A DNA stretch of 11,477 nucleotides from Owenia fusiformis. Lineage: Eukaryota; Annelida; Polychaeta; Sabellida; Oweniidae. Of this stretch, positions 1 through 7,977 are shown piece by piece; positions within the stretch are counted from its first letter, which is position 1, and every line of letters begins with the position of its first letter. A program made the translations under genes and the position numbers. The notes below the pieces were generated by a model. The model worked only from the letters and a program-made list of their open reading frames with translations. It was not told where the DNA came from and made no database searches. The stretch lies in contig CAIIXF020000402.1 in NCBI GenBank assembly GCA_903813345.2, positions 64,001 to 75,477 of the forward strand, given 5' to 3'.

Positions 1-49
1 CCTTTTGGGCTTATTCAAGTTAGCATTTTAATCAAATGAATGGTCACAT

Positions 50-145
50 GTTTGGTACCATCTTAAAGCTTGTCACGTCCGCTTCAATTTGGTACCCATA
101 TCATGAGGTCAGACGCTATATTGTGACGTCACGATGGTACCAAAC
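50..145. repeat. 13-bp perfect inverted repeat enclosing a CRE palindrome (each monomer)
   Basis: GTTTGGTACCATC at 50-62 is the exact reverse complement of GATGGTACCAAAC at 133-145. The hexamer GGTACC occurs three times, at 54-59, 91-96 and 137-142. Next to the right arm lies the 10-bp palindrome GTGACGTCAC at 123-132, which contains the consensus cAMP-response element TGACGTCA at 124-131. The whole block recurs at +1046, +2092 and +3138. Whether a CREB/ATF-type factor binds is inference. The palindromes could also be remnants of a mobile-element end. Confidence 0.8.
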
Positions 146-170
146 GATTATAAATTGAAAATTAAGCATC

Positions 171-218
171 AAAATGCGGCAAAATAATGGTATGACTCCA
201 CCATTGTTTTGCCGTTTT
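171..218. repeat. Hairpin-forming inverted repeat in each satellite monomer
   Basis: The arm at 177-191 (CGGCAAAATAATGGT) pairs with 200-214 (ACCATTGTTTTGCCG) with one mismatch and an 8-base loop (192-199). After a 2-base bulge, AAAA at 171-174 pairs with TTTT at 215-218. It repeats in every copy at 1046-bp steps. If the satellite is transcribed this would be a stable stem in the RNA; nothing in the sequence shows whether it is transcribed. Confidence 0.75.
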
Positions 219-346
219 ACTACATGCCACAATCAACCTGACTGCCAGCATATCAAACCAGGCCCATTTTCCATCAAACTTGGCCCAACTACTATCAGGT
301 GGACGTCCTTCAAAAATCAAGTTGGCATGGTTACCAAAGCCTAATA

Positions 347-360
347 GTTGCCATGGCAAC
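347..360. promoter_or_regulatory. Perfect RFX X-box palindrome GTTGCCATGGCAAC (each monomer)
   Basis: This 14-bp perfect palindrome has the form of an ideal X-box (GTTRCC, spacer, GGYAAC), the site bound by winged-helix RFX transcription factors in animals. It recurs at 1393-1406, 2439-2452 and 3485-3498. A degenerate look-alike, GTTGGCATGGTTACC, lies 26 bases upstream at 321-335. The motif match is read directly; RFX binding and any regulatory role within a satellite are inference. Confidence 0.7.
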
Positions 361-620
361 CGTAGAAATGGGGTAAAAAATGATAGCAAAAAAGCACCCA
401 AACCCACCATATTGGCACTAATTTATTAAATATTTCTAGACATACAAATTTTCTTAAACTTTGATATCATCTAGGACACTTCTAAACGACAAAAATATCA
501 AAAATTGGGGGTAGGTTTACCACTTCGATTTTTTTCTAGGCTTGGTCAAAGTAAAACTACGAAAAAAGCACTCATTTTCACTTTTGAATCACCTATTATC
601 GCCCAAATGGCTATATTTTT

Positions 621-635
621 TCAAGGTCAAGGTCG
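621..635 (+). promoter_or_regulatory. Nuclear-receptor-like site TCAAGGTCAAGGTCG (each monomer)
   Basis: TCAAGGTCA at 621-629 matches the extended half-site used by ERR/SF-1 type orphan nuclear receptors. It is followed without spacing by a second near half-site, AGGTCG (630-635). It is repeated at +1046, +2092 and +3138. A single 9-bp match in AT-rich DNA can arise by chance, so this is a weak call supported mainly by the tandem half-site. Confidence 0.35.
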
Positions 636-3600
636 CCATGTTAAAAGTAGAATTACGGAGATAAATCTGCTCTTCAGACAATGTTTGATGGCTTTTCTTC
701 ACCACGGAACAAAGATCTTTGCGCTGGTATGCCCATTTCCATGAGATAATATACGTGAAAGAGGAACTATGTCTTTAAATGTCATCAAAACTTTATGCCA
801 ACGCGTGAAAAGTCCATTTCGCACTACTTTTGGTGTAATAATTCCATAATGGAGACATGTTTTCTTATTCAGCACTAGTGCAACTGTTTTTAGGTAATTG
901 AGACATTTCTGATAAAAATGGTATCCAGAAACATGATATTTTGAATAAAACGGGGCCAAAGAACGACCCCTGAAGATGCCTGGATTATTTGAGATTTTGG
1001 TGTTTTTCACTGGCCTGAAAAATGGATGGGGTAGGGGAGTGACACACCTTTTGGGCTTATTCAAGTTAGCATTTTAATCAAATGAATGGTCACATGTTTG
1101 GTACCATCTTAAAGCTTGTCACGTCCGCTTCAATTTGGTACCCATATCATGAGGTCAGACGCTATATTGTGACGTCACGATGGTACCAAACGATTATAAA
1201 TTGAAAATTAAGCATCAAAATGCGGCAAAATAATGGTATGACTCCACCATTGTTTTGCCGTTTTACTACATGCCACAATCAACCTGACTGCCAGCATATC
1301 AAACCAGGCCCATTTTCCATCAAACTTGGCCCAACTACTATCAGGTGGACGTCCTTCAAAAATCAAGTTGGCATGGTTACCAAAGCCTAATAGTTGCCAT
1401 GGCAACCGTAGAAATGGGGTAAAAAATGATAGCAAAAAAGCACCCAAACCCACCATATTGGCACTAATTTATTAAATATTTCTAGACATACAAATTTTCT
1501 TAAACTTTGATATCATCTAGGACACTTCTAAACGACAAAAATATCAAAAATTGGGGGTAGGTTTACCACTTCGATTTTTTTCTAGGCTTGGTCAAAGTAA
1601 AACTACGAAAAAAGCACTCATTTTCACTTTTGAATCACCTATTATCGCCCAAATGGCTATATTTTTTCAAGGTCAAGGTCGCCATGTTAAAAGTAGAATT
1701 ACGGAGATAAATCTGCTCTTCAGACAATGTTTGATGGCTTTTCTTCACCACGGAACAAAGATCTTTGCGCTGGTATGCCCATTTCCATGAGATAATATAC
1801 GTGAAAGAGGAACTATGTCTTTAAATGTCATCAAAACTTTATGCCAACGCGTGAAAAGTCCATTTCGCACTACTTTTGGTGTAATAATTCCATAATGGAG
1901 ACATGTTTTCTTATTCAGCACTAGTGCAACTGTTTTTAGGTAATTGAGACATTTCTGATAAAAATGGTATCCAGAAACATGATATTTTGAATAAAACGGG
2001 GCCAAAGAACGACCCCTGAAGATGCCTGGATTATTTGAGATTTTGGTGTTTTTCACTGGCCTGAAAAATGGATGGGGTAGGGGAGTGACACACCTTTTGG
2101 GCTTATTCAAGTTAGCATTTTAATCAAATGAATGGTCACATGTTTGGTACCATCTTAAAGCTTGTCACGTCCGCTTCAATTTGGTACCCATATCATGAGG
2201 TCAGACGCTATATTGTGACGTCACGATGGTACCAAACGATTATAAATTGAAAATTAAGCATCAAAATGCGGCAAAATAATGGTATGACTCCACCATTGTT
2301 TTGCCGTTTTACTACATGCCACAATCAACCTGACTGCCAGCATATCAAACCAGGCCCATTTTCCATCAAACTTGGCCCAACTACTATCAGGTGGACGTCC
2401 TTCAAAAATCAAGTTGGCATGGTTACCAAAGCCTAATAGTTGCCATGGCAACCGTAGAAATGGGGTAAAAAATGATAGCAAAAAAGCACCCAAACCCACC
2501 ATATTGGCACTAATTTATTAAATATTTCTAGACATACAAATTTTCTTAAACTTTGATATCATCTAGGACACTTCTAAACGACAAAAATATCAAAAATTGG
2601 GGGTAGGTTTACCACTTCGATTTTTTTCTAGGCTTGGTCAAAGTAAAACTACGAAAAAAGCACTCATTTTCACTTTTGAATCACCTATTATCGCCCAAAT
2701 GGCTATATTTTTTCAAGGTCAAGGTCGCCATGTTAAAAGTAGAATTACGGAGATAAATCTGCTCTTCAGACAATGTTTGATGGCTTTTCTTCACCACGGA
2801 ACAAAGATCTTTGCGCTGGTATGCCCATTTCCATGAGATAATATACGTGAAAGAGGAACTATGTCTTTAAATGTCATCAAAACTTTATGCCAACGCGTGA
2901 AAAGTCCATTTCGCACTACTTTTGGTGTAATAATTCCATAATGGAGACATGTTTTCTTATTCAGCACTAGTGCAACTGTTTTTAGGTAATTGAGACATTT
3001 CTGATAAAAATGGTATCCAGAAACATGATATTTTGAATAAAACGGGGCCAAAGAACGACCCCTGAAGATGCCTGGATTATTTGAGATTTTGGTGTTTTTC
3101 ACTGGCCTGAAAAATGGATGGGGTAGGGGAGTGACACACCTTTTGGGCTTATTCAAGTTAGCATTTTAATCAAATGAATGGTCACATGTTTGGTACCATC
3201 TTAAAGCTTGTCACGTCCGCTTCAATTTGGTACCCATATCATGAGGTCAGACGCTATATTGTGACGTCACGATGGTACCAAACGATTATAAATTGAAAAT
3301 TAAGCATCAAAATGCGGCAAAATAATGGTATGACTCCACCATTGTTTTGCCGTTTTACTACATGCCACAATCAACCTGACTGCCAGCATATCAAACCAGG
3401 CCCATTTTCCATCAAACTTGGCCCAACTACTATCAGGTGGACGTCCTTCAAAAATCAAGTTGGCATGGTTACCAAAGCCTAATAGTTGCCATGGCAACCG
3501 TAGAAATGGGGTAAAAAATGATAGCAAAAAAGCACCCAAACCCACCATATTGGCACTAATTTATTAAATATTTCTAGACATACAAATTTTCTTAAACTTT

Positions 3601-3984
3601 GATATCATCTAGGACACTTCTAAACGACAAAAATATCAAAAATTGGGGGTAGGTTTACCACTTCGATTTTTTTCTAGGCTTGGTCAAAGTAAAACTACGA
3701 AAAAAGCACTCATTTTCACTTTTGAATCACCTATTATCGCCCAAATGGCTATATTTTTTCAAGGTCAAGGTCGCCATGTTAAAAGTAGAATTACGGAGAT
3801 AAATCTGCTCTTCAGACAATGTTTGATGGCTTTTCTTCACCACGGAACAAAGATCTTTGCGCTGGTATGCCCATTTCCATGAGATAATATACGTGAAAGA
3901 GGAACTATGTCTTTAAATGTCATCAAAACTTTATGCCAACGCGTGAAAAGTCCATTTCGCACTACTTTTGGTGTAATAATTCCA

Positions 3985-4559
3985 AATATTTGTCAGAATT
4001 TAGTGTTGATTGTCGATTTTCTATGAAATTACCGATATATCGTCGTAAAATCATGCACAAGGTAATGTATAAAATTATTAAGATCACCTAAGGACATGAT
4101 TTAATATTGTAGCGTAAATGTATAGGAAATAAACAGGCTCATACAGTGAGGCACATGTTCAAGAAAACATTTTCTTTTTTGAAAAAATTTGCCTAGTTTT
4201 GTTATTTATTTTGGTGTCTAATCAACTACTAGTACAACTATTTAGGCGTCGGTCACTCACTTCCATATCCTAAGGAGCCAGCAGCTCTGAATATCCTCAT
4301 TAATTCATTACCCACCCCTTATCCCGTGCCAGGACTATAGTCTTGGCTAGAAGTGATTCCATCTGGAACACCGTGAACTATTGTAAAATCTTAAGCCGTC
4401 ATTCAATAAATTTATGTAATATTCTAAAAATCGTTCTGTTAATATTTCATGAATTGAAATGGTAACGGCTTGTCTTGTTGATGAGATATTGAACGTTTTC
4501 ATTTAAATAGACGTCATCTCGTTCTCCATTTTGAAAGCATGCCTTTTTTCCGCTAAAGC
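3985..4559. other. Spacer between satellite and gene, no gene seen
   Basis: After the abrupt end of the satellite this AT-rich stretch has no open frame of note on either strand and no RNA gene that I recognise. Two short palindromes are present, CGATATATCG near 4032 and GACTATAGTC near 4334. Both are too short to interpret. The right end approaches the candidate promoter of the plus-strand gene. Confidence 0.6.
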
Positions 4560-4566
4560 GATTTAG

Positions 4567-4580
4567 TCAAGATGGCCGCT
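4567..4580 (+). promoter_or_regulatory. YY1-type initiator motif, candidate transcription start
   Basis: TCAAGATGGCCGCTTG spans this site and closely matches the YY1 consensus (AAGATGGCGGC). In animals that motif often sits at or just downstream of the start of housekeeping genes that lack a TATA box. It lies about 115 bases upstream of a consensus splice donor at 4685, which fits a short first exon. A GACGTCA half-CRE occurs about 60 bases upstream, near 4511. The start site itself cannot be read from sequence, so the assignment is inference. Weaker ATGGC(C/G)GC matches occur at 5797 and 8171. Confidence 0.4.
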
Positions 4581-4684
4581 TGTTGTAAAAATTTCCTTCA
4601 GTTTTGTTTTAATTCTTTTGTGAATAAATATCCTGCGAAGTAGACCAATTTATGAAATAGGACTGCGTGTAAAGATCAATGAAG
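4570..4684 (+). other. Putative 5' untranslated exon 1 of the lysine-rich protein gene
   Basis: The sequence AAG/GTGAGT places a near-perfect splice donor at 4685. The next good acceptor on this strand before the coding exon is the pyrimidine-rich tract ending TTTCAG at 6357. Joining 4684 to 6358 would link a leader exon to the main coding exon. No ATG in exon 1 opens a frame into the protein, so it would be untranslated. The left boundary is set only by the YY1-type motif and is approximate. Confidence 0.45.
4572..4643 (+). CDS. Possible 23-codon upstream ORF in exon 1
   Basis: If transcription starts upstream of 4572, the ATG inside the YY1-like motif opens a 23-codon frame ending at TAG 4641-4643, before the splice donor. 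It starts MAACCK and has no recognisable domain. The likely role, if any, is translational control of the downstream protein. YY1 motifs contain ATG by their nature, so this may be incidental. If the start site lies within or after the motif, the frame would not be in the mRNA at all. Confidence 0.2.
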   Translation: MAACCKNFLQFCFNSFVNKYPAK

Positions 4685-4770
4685 GTGAGTTTATTATGTT
4701 TACATCAATAAAAATAAGACGGCTCGGCAATTTAAAGGCAAATTCAAAACAACAAAGAGTGTCTTATTTA

Positions 4771-4803
4771 TATTGTATGGCCACACTCAGTGGCCATAGA
4801 ATA
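4771..4803. repeat. Short perfect hairpin in intron 1
   Basis: TATGGCCA at 4776-4783 and TGGCCATA at 4791-4798 are perfect reverse complements around a 7-base loop. Beyond one mismatch, TATT at 4771 pairs with AATA at 4800. The function is unknown. It is too short for a typical microRNA precursor. Confidence 0.6.
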
Positions 4804-4915
4804 TGGTAAGTCATGAGAACGTCTCAATCTTTTGCCTTAGATTACAACATGGGAGAATTTTCTACGCCTCTTACACTTAAGATACCTACTTCAATAGATT
4901 CCTGGGTATTTTAAC

Positions 4916-5209
4916 ATTCTTTTCGTGTAGTTGAATCCACAATTATCTGGGTATACTATATCGGCATAAGGGGAACATTTTTCTTTTTCATCGAGAGAGA
5001 TTTCATCACTTTTTAAAAATGGTGGTTGGATTTAAGAGGGGATTCTTCATTTGACTGGCCTATGAGTGGCCCGAAAGTACCAATAAATGGAAGAATTTGA
5101 CGGTTGAAGTAAGTTAAATATTACACGCAAATATTGCGATCAAAAATGAAAATTTCTTCGTTCTGCCGATAAACCCAGACAATTGTGGATTCAACTACAC
5201 GAAAAGAAT
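4916..5209. repeat. Foldback / MITE-like element with 37-bp inverted repeats
   Basis: The arms 4916-4952 and 5173-5209 are reverse complements over 37 bp with one mismatch; the outer 29 bp are perfect. Similarity resumes inside after a short gap, around TATCGGCA (4960s and 5160s). The arms enclose about 220 bp of AT-rich sequence with no coding frame. The size of about 294 bp and long terminal inverted repeats fit a non-autonomous DNA transposon (MITE). No convincing target-site duplication is visible, so an unclassified foldback is equally possible. Confidence 0.65.
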
Positions 5210-5332
5210 TGTTCACCGTGTGTCTTATTTTTCTTTGTGCAAGCGCATGTATTTTTGTCCCCCTTCCCCTCTGGATTTTCAGGATCACGGGATCAGGCTT
5301 CCCCCCCTTACAAAAAGCTGGCTATGGGCATG

Positions 5333-5479
5333 TCACCCCCACAACTACTTGTGTACTGAAATGTTGGGGTTTTAAAACATTGTCAGTTGTTGACACAAAG
5401 CTGAATTTTATCTAAATAACCACAAATCCAACTAATTTTCAACCCCAAGATTTCAATATACAAATAGTTGTGGGGGTGA
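5333..5479. repeat. Second inverted repeat, 39-bp arms, 69-bp loop
   Basis: 5333-5371 and 5441-5479 are reverse complements over 39 bp with four mismatches. Each arm has a C/G-rich outer tract (TCACCCCCACAACTA) unlike the surrounding AT-rich DNA. An RNA copy would form a long hairpin with at least one G-U pair replacing a mismatch. It could be a small MITE or a hairpin-RNA precursor. No target duplication is seen, and the arms are unrelated to those at 4916-5209. Confidence 0.65.
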
Positions 5480-6411
5480 TTTGAAAGATCAACCTCACAT
5501 TTATGGGGGTAAAAACAACATGGCATACTCTCAAAATTTAGAGAAAATCTGATTTTTTATTTGTATTGAATTACGTACTGGATATTCTGAATATGTGTTG
5601 TAAGAATCATTTGTGAAAAGCAAAATAAATGTTGTTGGTTTTAAATTGTGTTGTAATACTGTAATAAACTCTAAATTTTCTATCAACAAATTCGTGCAAT
5701 TTACTGATTCAACACCTGAATTTGTTACACCTGCAAGCTTCTTTATGTTCGAAAGGGTGCAAGTTCTGGGATGTTTGTAGTTTTTTGTAGATCATCATGG
5801 CGGCACAAATGATTGCTACCATTTGGTTTGTATTTACACAATTTTCACATGTTTTGTGGAAGAACAGAATTGAATTGATATAATTTTTAAAAATGCCCGA
5901 TAATTTATGTTTTATCAGTCAATCCATATTAGTTGGTACCCCATATTTTAAAACGCCCCAGAATGCTTTAAAGGCAATCTCATTTTCAAATTTTCAAACA
6001 TTATTGTTATAGTCACCAACTTTTTTGAGGATGGAGTTCGTTGTAATGTTATGTCATTTCATGTGCATGTTAATGCCTTATCTATTACATATATTACTTC
6101 ACAAAATTTGCTCGGATCTTGATTTGTCTCACACACTTTCCAAATACTTTGTGTACTGTAAAATTAATGAATACCTCTGAAATAAAACCTGGCCATAGTC
6201 TGATTGTAAACTTCAATTCACCAGTAAAGTAAAATATGTTGAGTTATGTGTGACATTCTCACATTGCGATGCCTTTAAGTAGTAATCTTGATGTGGGGCA
6301 TGACTAGAAATGATTTACACTAAATGTCATCTTAAACATTGTCTTTTCATGTTTCAGGTTTAATTAGAAACCTCCAGACATTACCTTTCTACAATAGCTA
6401 CAATTTCTGAG

Positions 6412-7912
6412 ATGGCTGAGTATACAAGTATATTCGGTGGAGGGGAGCTTAGTCAGCCAATTGGGGCACCAATCTTTTCCCCCAAAAGATCCTCAAAGAA
6501 GAAAAGACGTAAACTCTTTGTTGAAACTGGTATGTTTGGTGATGGGGAGCTCAGCCAACCAATGGAAACAGTTGTCTTCTCATCTAATAGCCAGGCAAAG
6601 ATGCAACATAAATCATCTGAAGATATAGTTTCAGCATCACACAATAGTTGTCAAAAGGATTCAGAAAATCTACATCCGAGCTCTGGTCATCAAGAACATG
6701 AAGAAAAGACAATGTTCAAATTGGGCAAAAGAAAGCATACACATTCCGAATCATCAGGAACAGGAAAATCTGAAACTTCGCAGTTGAAAAAGATTGAAGA
6801 AATACACCATGAAGGAACAGTTGATAATCAAAGTACATCAACTAAAAAACATAAAAAGAAGAAAAGGAGCCACAAACGTAAAGATAAAGGTGAAGAGGAA
6901 AACATGTCTGTTGAAAATATCAAAACAGGAGATAATATGTTTAAAGACATATCAATATCAAACAAGGATGATGAACCATCTACAACAGGTAAAGTTAAAA
7001 AGAAGAAACATAAGAAGAAGAAACAAATGAGTGTGGAAAGGCAACTGGAGATCAAAAATGACACTCCTGAGTCTGACTTATCCATTGAAGCGTCAGGAAC
7101 AGGAAAATCTGAAACTTCGCAGTTGAAAAAGATTGAAGAAATACACCATGAAGGAACAGTTGATAATCAAAGTACATCAACTAAAAAACATAAAAAGAAG
7201 AAAAGGAGCCACAAACGTAAAGATAAAGGTGAAGAGGAAAACATGTCTGTTGAAAATATCAAAACAGGAGATAATATGTTTAAAGACATATCAATATCAA
7301 ACAAGGATGATGAACCATCTACAACAGGTAAAGTTAAAAAGAAGAAACATAAGAAGAAGAAACAAATGAGTGTGGAAAGGCAACTGGAGATCAAAAATGA
7401 CACTCCTGAGTCTGACTTATCCATTGAAGCGTCAGGAACAGGAAAATCTGAAACTTCGCAGTTGAAAAAGATTGAAGAAATACACCATGAAGGAACAGTT
7501 GATAATCAAAGTACATCAACTAAAAAACATAAAAAGAAGAAAAGGAGCCACAAACGTAAAGATAAAGGTGAAGAGGAAAACATGTCTGTTGAAAATATCA
7601 AAACAGGAGATAATATGTTTAAAGACATATCAATATCAAACAAGGATGATGAACCATCTACAACAGGTAAAGTTAAAAAGAAGAAACAAGAAATAAATAT
7701 TAGGAAGCATACAGAAAAAGTCAACAATGAGACAAAACGAGAAACAGAAATTCGTATCTTTACTCCTGATGATGTTGAGAAGGCCATAGTTAGTGCTGGA
7801 GATAAATGTGATATTTTAGATGTATTAAACAACAGTGTTTTAAGCCATCGTACACCAAAAGCTCTTAAAGTACTGATGAAAACCAAGCCAGATTTATTTA
7901 AAGGACATCCAA
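6412..7912 (+). CDS. Lysine-rich repetitive protein, probably nuclear/nucleolar (first 500 residues; 3' exons not found)
   Basis: I do not recognise a specific ortholog. The start at 6412 has a strong context (G at -3 and +4). An in-frame TAA lies 51 bases upstream (6361-6363) just inside the exon, with no ATG between. Residues 8-16 and 42-50 repeat the motif FGxGELSQP, each followed by a hydrophobic-FS end, and flank a basic cluster KKKRRK (29-34). Residues 115-425 are 2.76 tandem copies of a 113-residue unit rich in Lys, Ser and Glu, with nuclear/nucleolar-localisation-like runs such as KKHKKKKRSHKRKDK and KVKKKKHKKKK. Residues 426-500 form a different, less charged, probably helical segment (FTPDDVEKAIVSAGDKCDIL). 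The composition suggests a nucleolar protein of the general KNOP1/TTF1/NOLC1 sort, but none is shown. The exon ends at donor GTAAGT (7913) in phase 1. No matching downstream exon was found, so the C-terminus is missing. Confidence 0.75.
6754..7688 (+). repeat. In-frame 339-bp coding tandem repeat (2.76 copies)
   Basis: Units run 6754-7092, 7093-7431 and 7432-7688; the last is partial and diverges after 7688. The period of 339 bp is exactly 113 codons, so the frame is kept. The copies look identical at DNA level: alternative-frame translations on both strands agree, so synonymous sites also match. Each unit adds one set of Lys-rich clusters separated by an acidic Ser-rich linker (SISNKDDEPSTTGKV). 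Unit number is likely to vary between individuals. Confidence 0.95.
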
Positions 7913-7977
7913 GTAAGTTTAAAAATAATGGCCCCAATTGGTGGTGTGTGAAGGTTTATTACATTTTGTTGAGTTAA
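7913..7977 (+). other. Splice donor and intron read-through tail
   Basis: CCAA/GTAAGT gives a consensus donor at 7913, interrupting codon 501 after its first base. If the intron is kept, the frame reads 21 more codons (ending WWCVKVYYILLS) to TAA at 7975-7977. The switch from charged, repetitive protein to this short hydrophobic tail supports reading it as intron. A truncated isoform is possible. No clear poly(A) signal follows closely. Confidence 0.6.

Larger units (their letters stand above)
1..3984. repeat. Tandem satellite array, 1046-bp monomer, 3.81 copies
   Basis: The same sequence restarts at 1, 1047, 2093 and 3139, an exact 1046-bp period without indels. Copies 1-3 are complete. Copy 4 matches up to about 3984 (846 of 1046 bp) and then changes abruptly to unrelated sequence. 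The array begins mid-unit at the left edge, so it continues outside the window. By eye the copies are identical; translations of three different frames within the monomer agree exactly between copies. Open frames of 79-121 codons occur in each copy on both strands, but they overlap one another, resemble no protein I know, and one (699-1064, minus) crosses the monomer junction, so I treat the unit as non-coding. The monomer contains a perfect X-box, a CRE palindrome, an inverted repeat and a hairpin, listed separately. Identity this high means very recent amplification, ongoing homogenisation, or an assembly artefact. Confidence 0.97.
4685..6357 (+). other. Putative intron 1 (about 1.67 kb)
   Basis: It is bounded by GTGAGT at 4685 and by a tract reading TCTTTTCATGTTTCAG that ends at 6357. 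The interior is AT-rich with no credible coding frame. A 76-codon frame at 5185-5415 lies across two inverted-repeat arms and has no recognisable features. The intron carries three foldback structures, at 4771-4803, 4916-5209 and 5333-5479, and one further YY1-like ATGGCGGC at 5797 that could mark an alternative start. Confidence 0.5.

Noticed and set aside
162-1064. Open frames in each satellite monomer (82 codons minus, 79 codons plus, 121 codons minus) as repeated genes
   Set aside because: They lie on both strands, two of them overlap, they resemble no known protein, and the longest crosses the monomer junction so it exists only because the unit is tandem. Their repetition reflects DNA identity, not selection on protein.
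1-3984. CRISPR array or rDNA spacer interpretation of the regular repeat
   Set aside because: The unit is 1046 bp and fully repeated without variable spacers, and no rRNA sequence is recognisable in or beside it.
5185-5415. 76-codon plus-strand frame with a hydrophobic N-terminus like a signal peptide
   Set aside because: It runs through one arm of each of two inverted repeats within a putative intron and includes low-complexity Pro/Phe encoded by C and T runs.
6828-7937. Minus-strand frames of 85-143 codons opposite the lysine-rich exon
   Set aside because: They are antisense shadows: Lys-rich AAG/AAA codons read in reverse give Leu/Phe-rich frames, repeated with the 339-bp unit.
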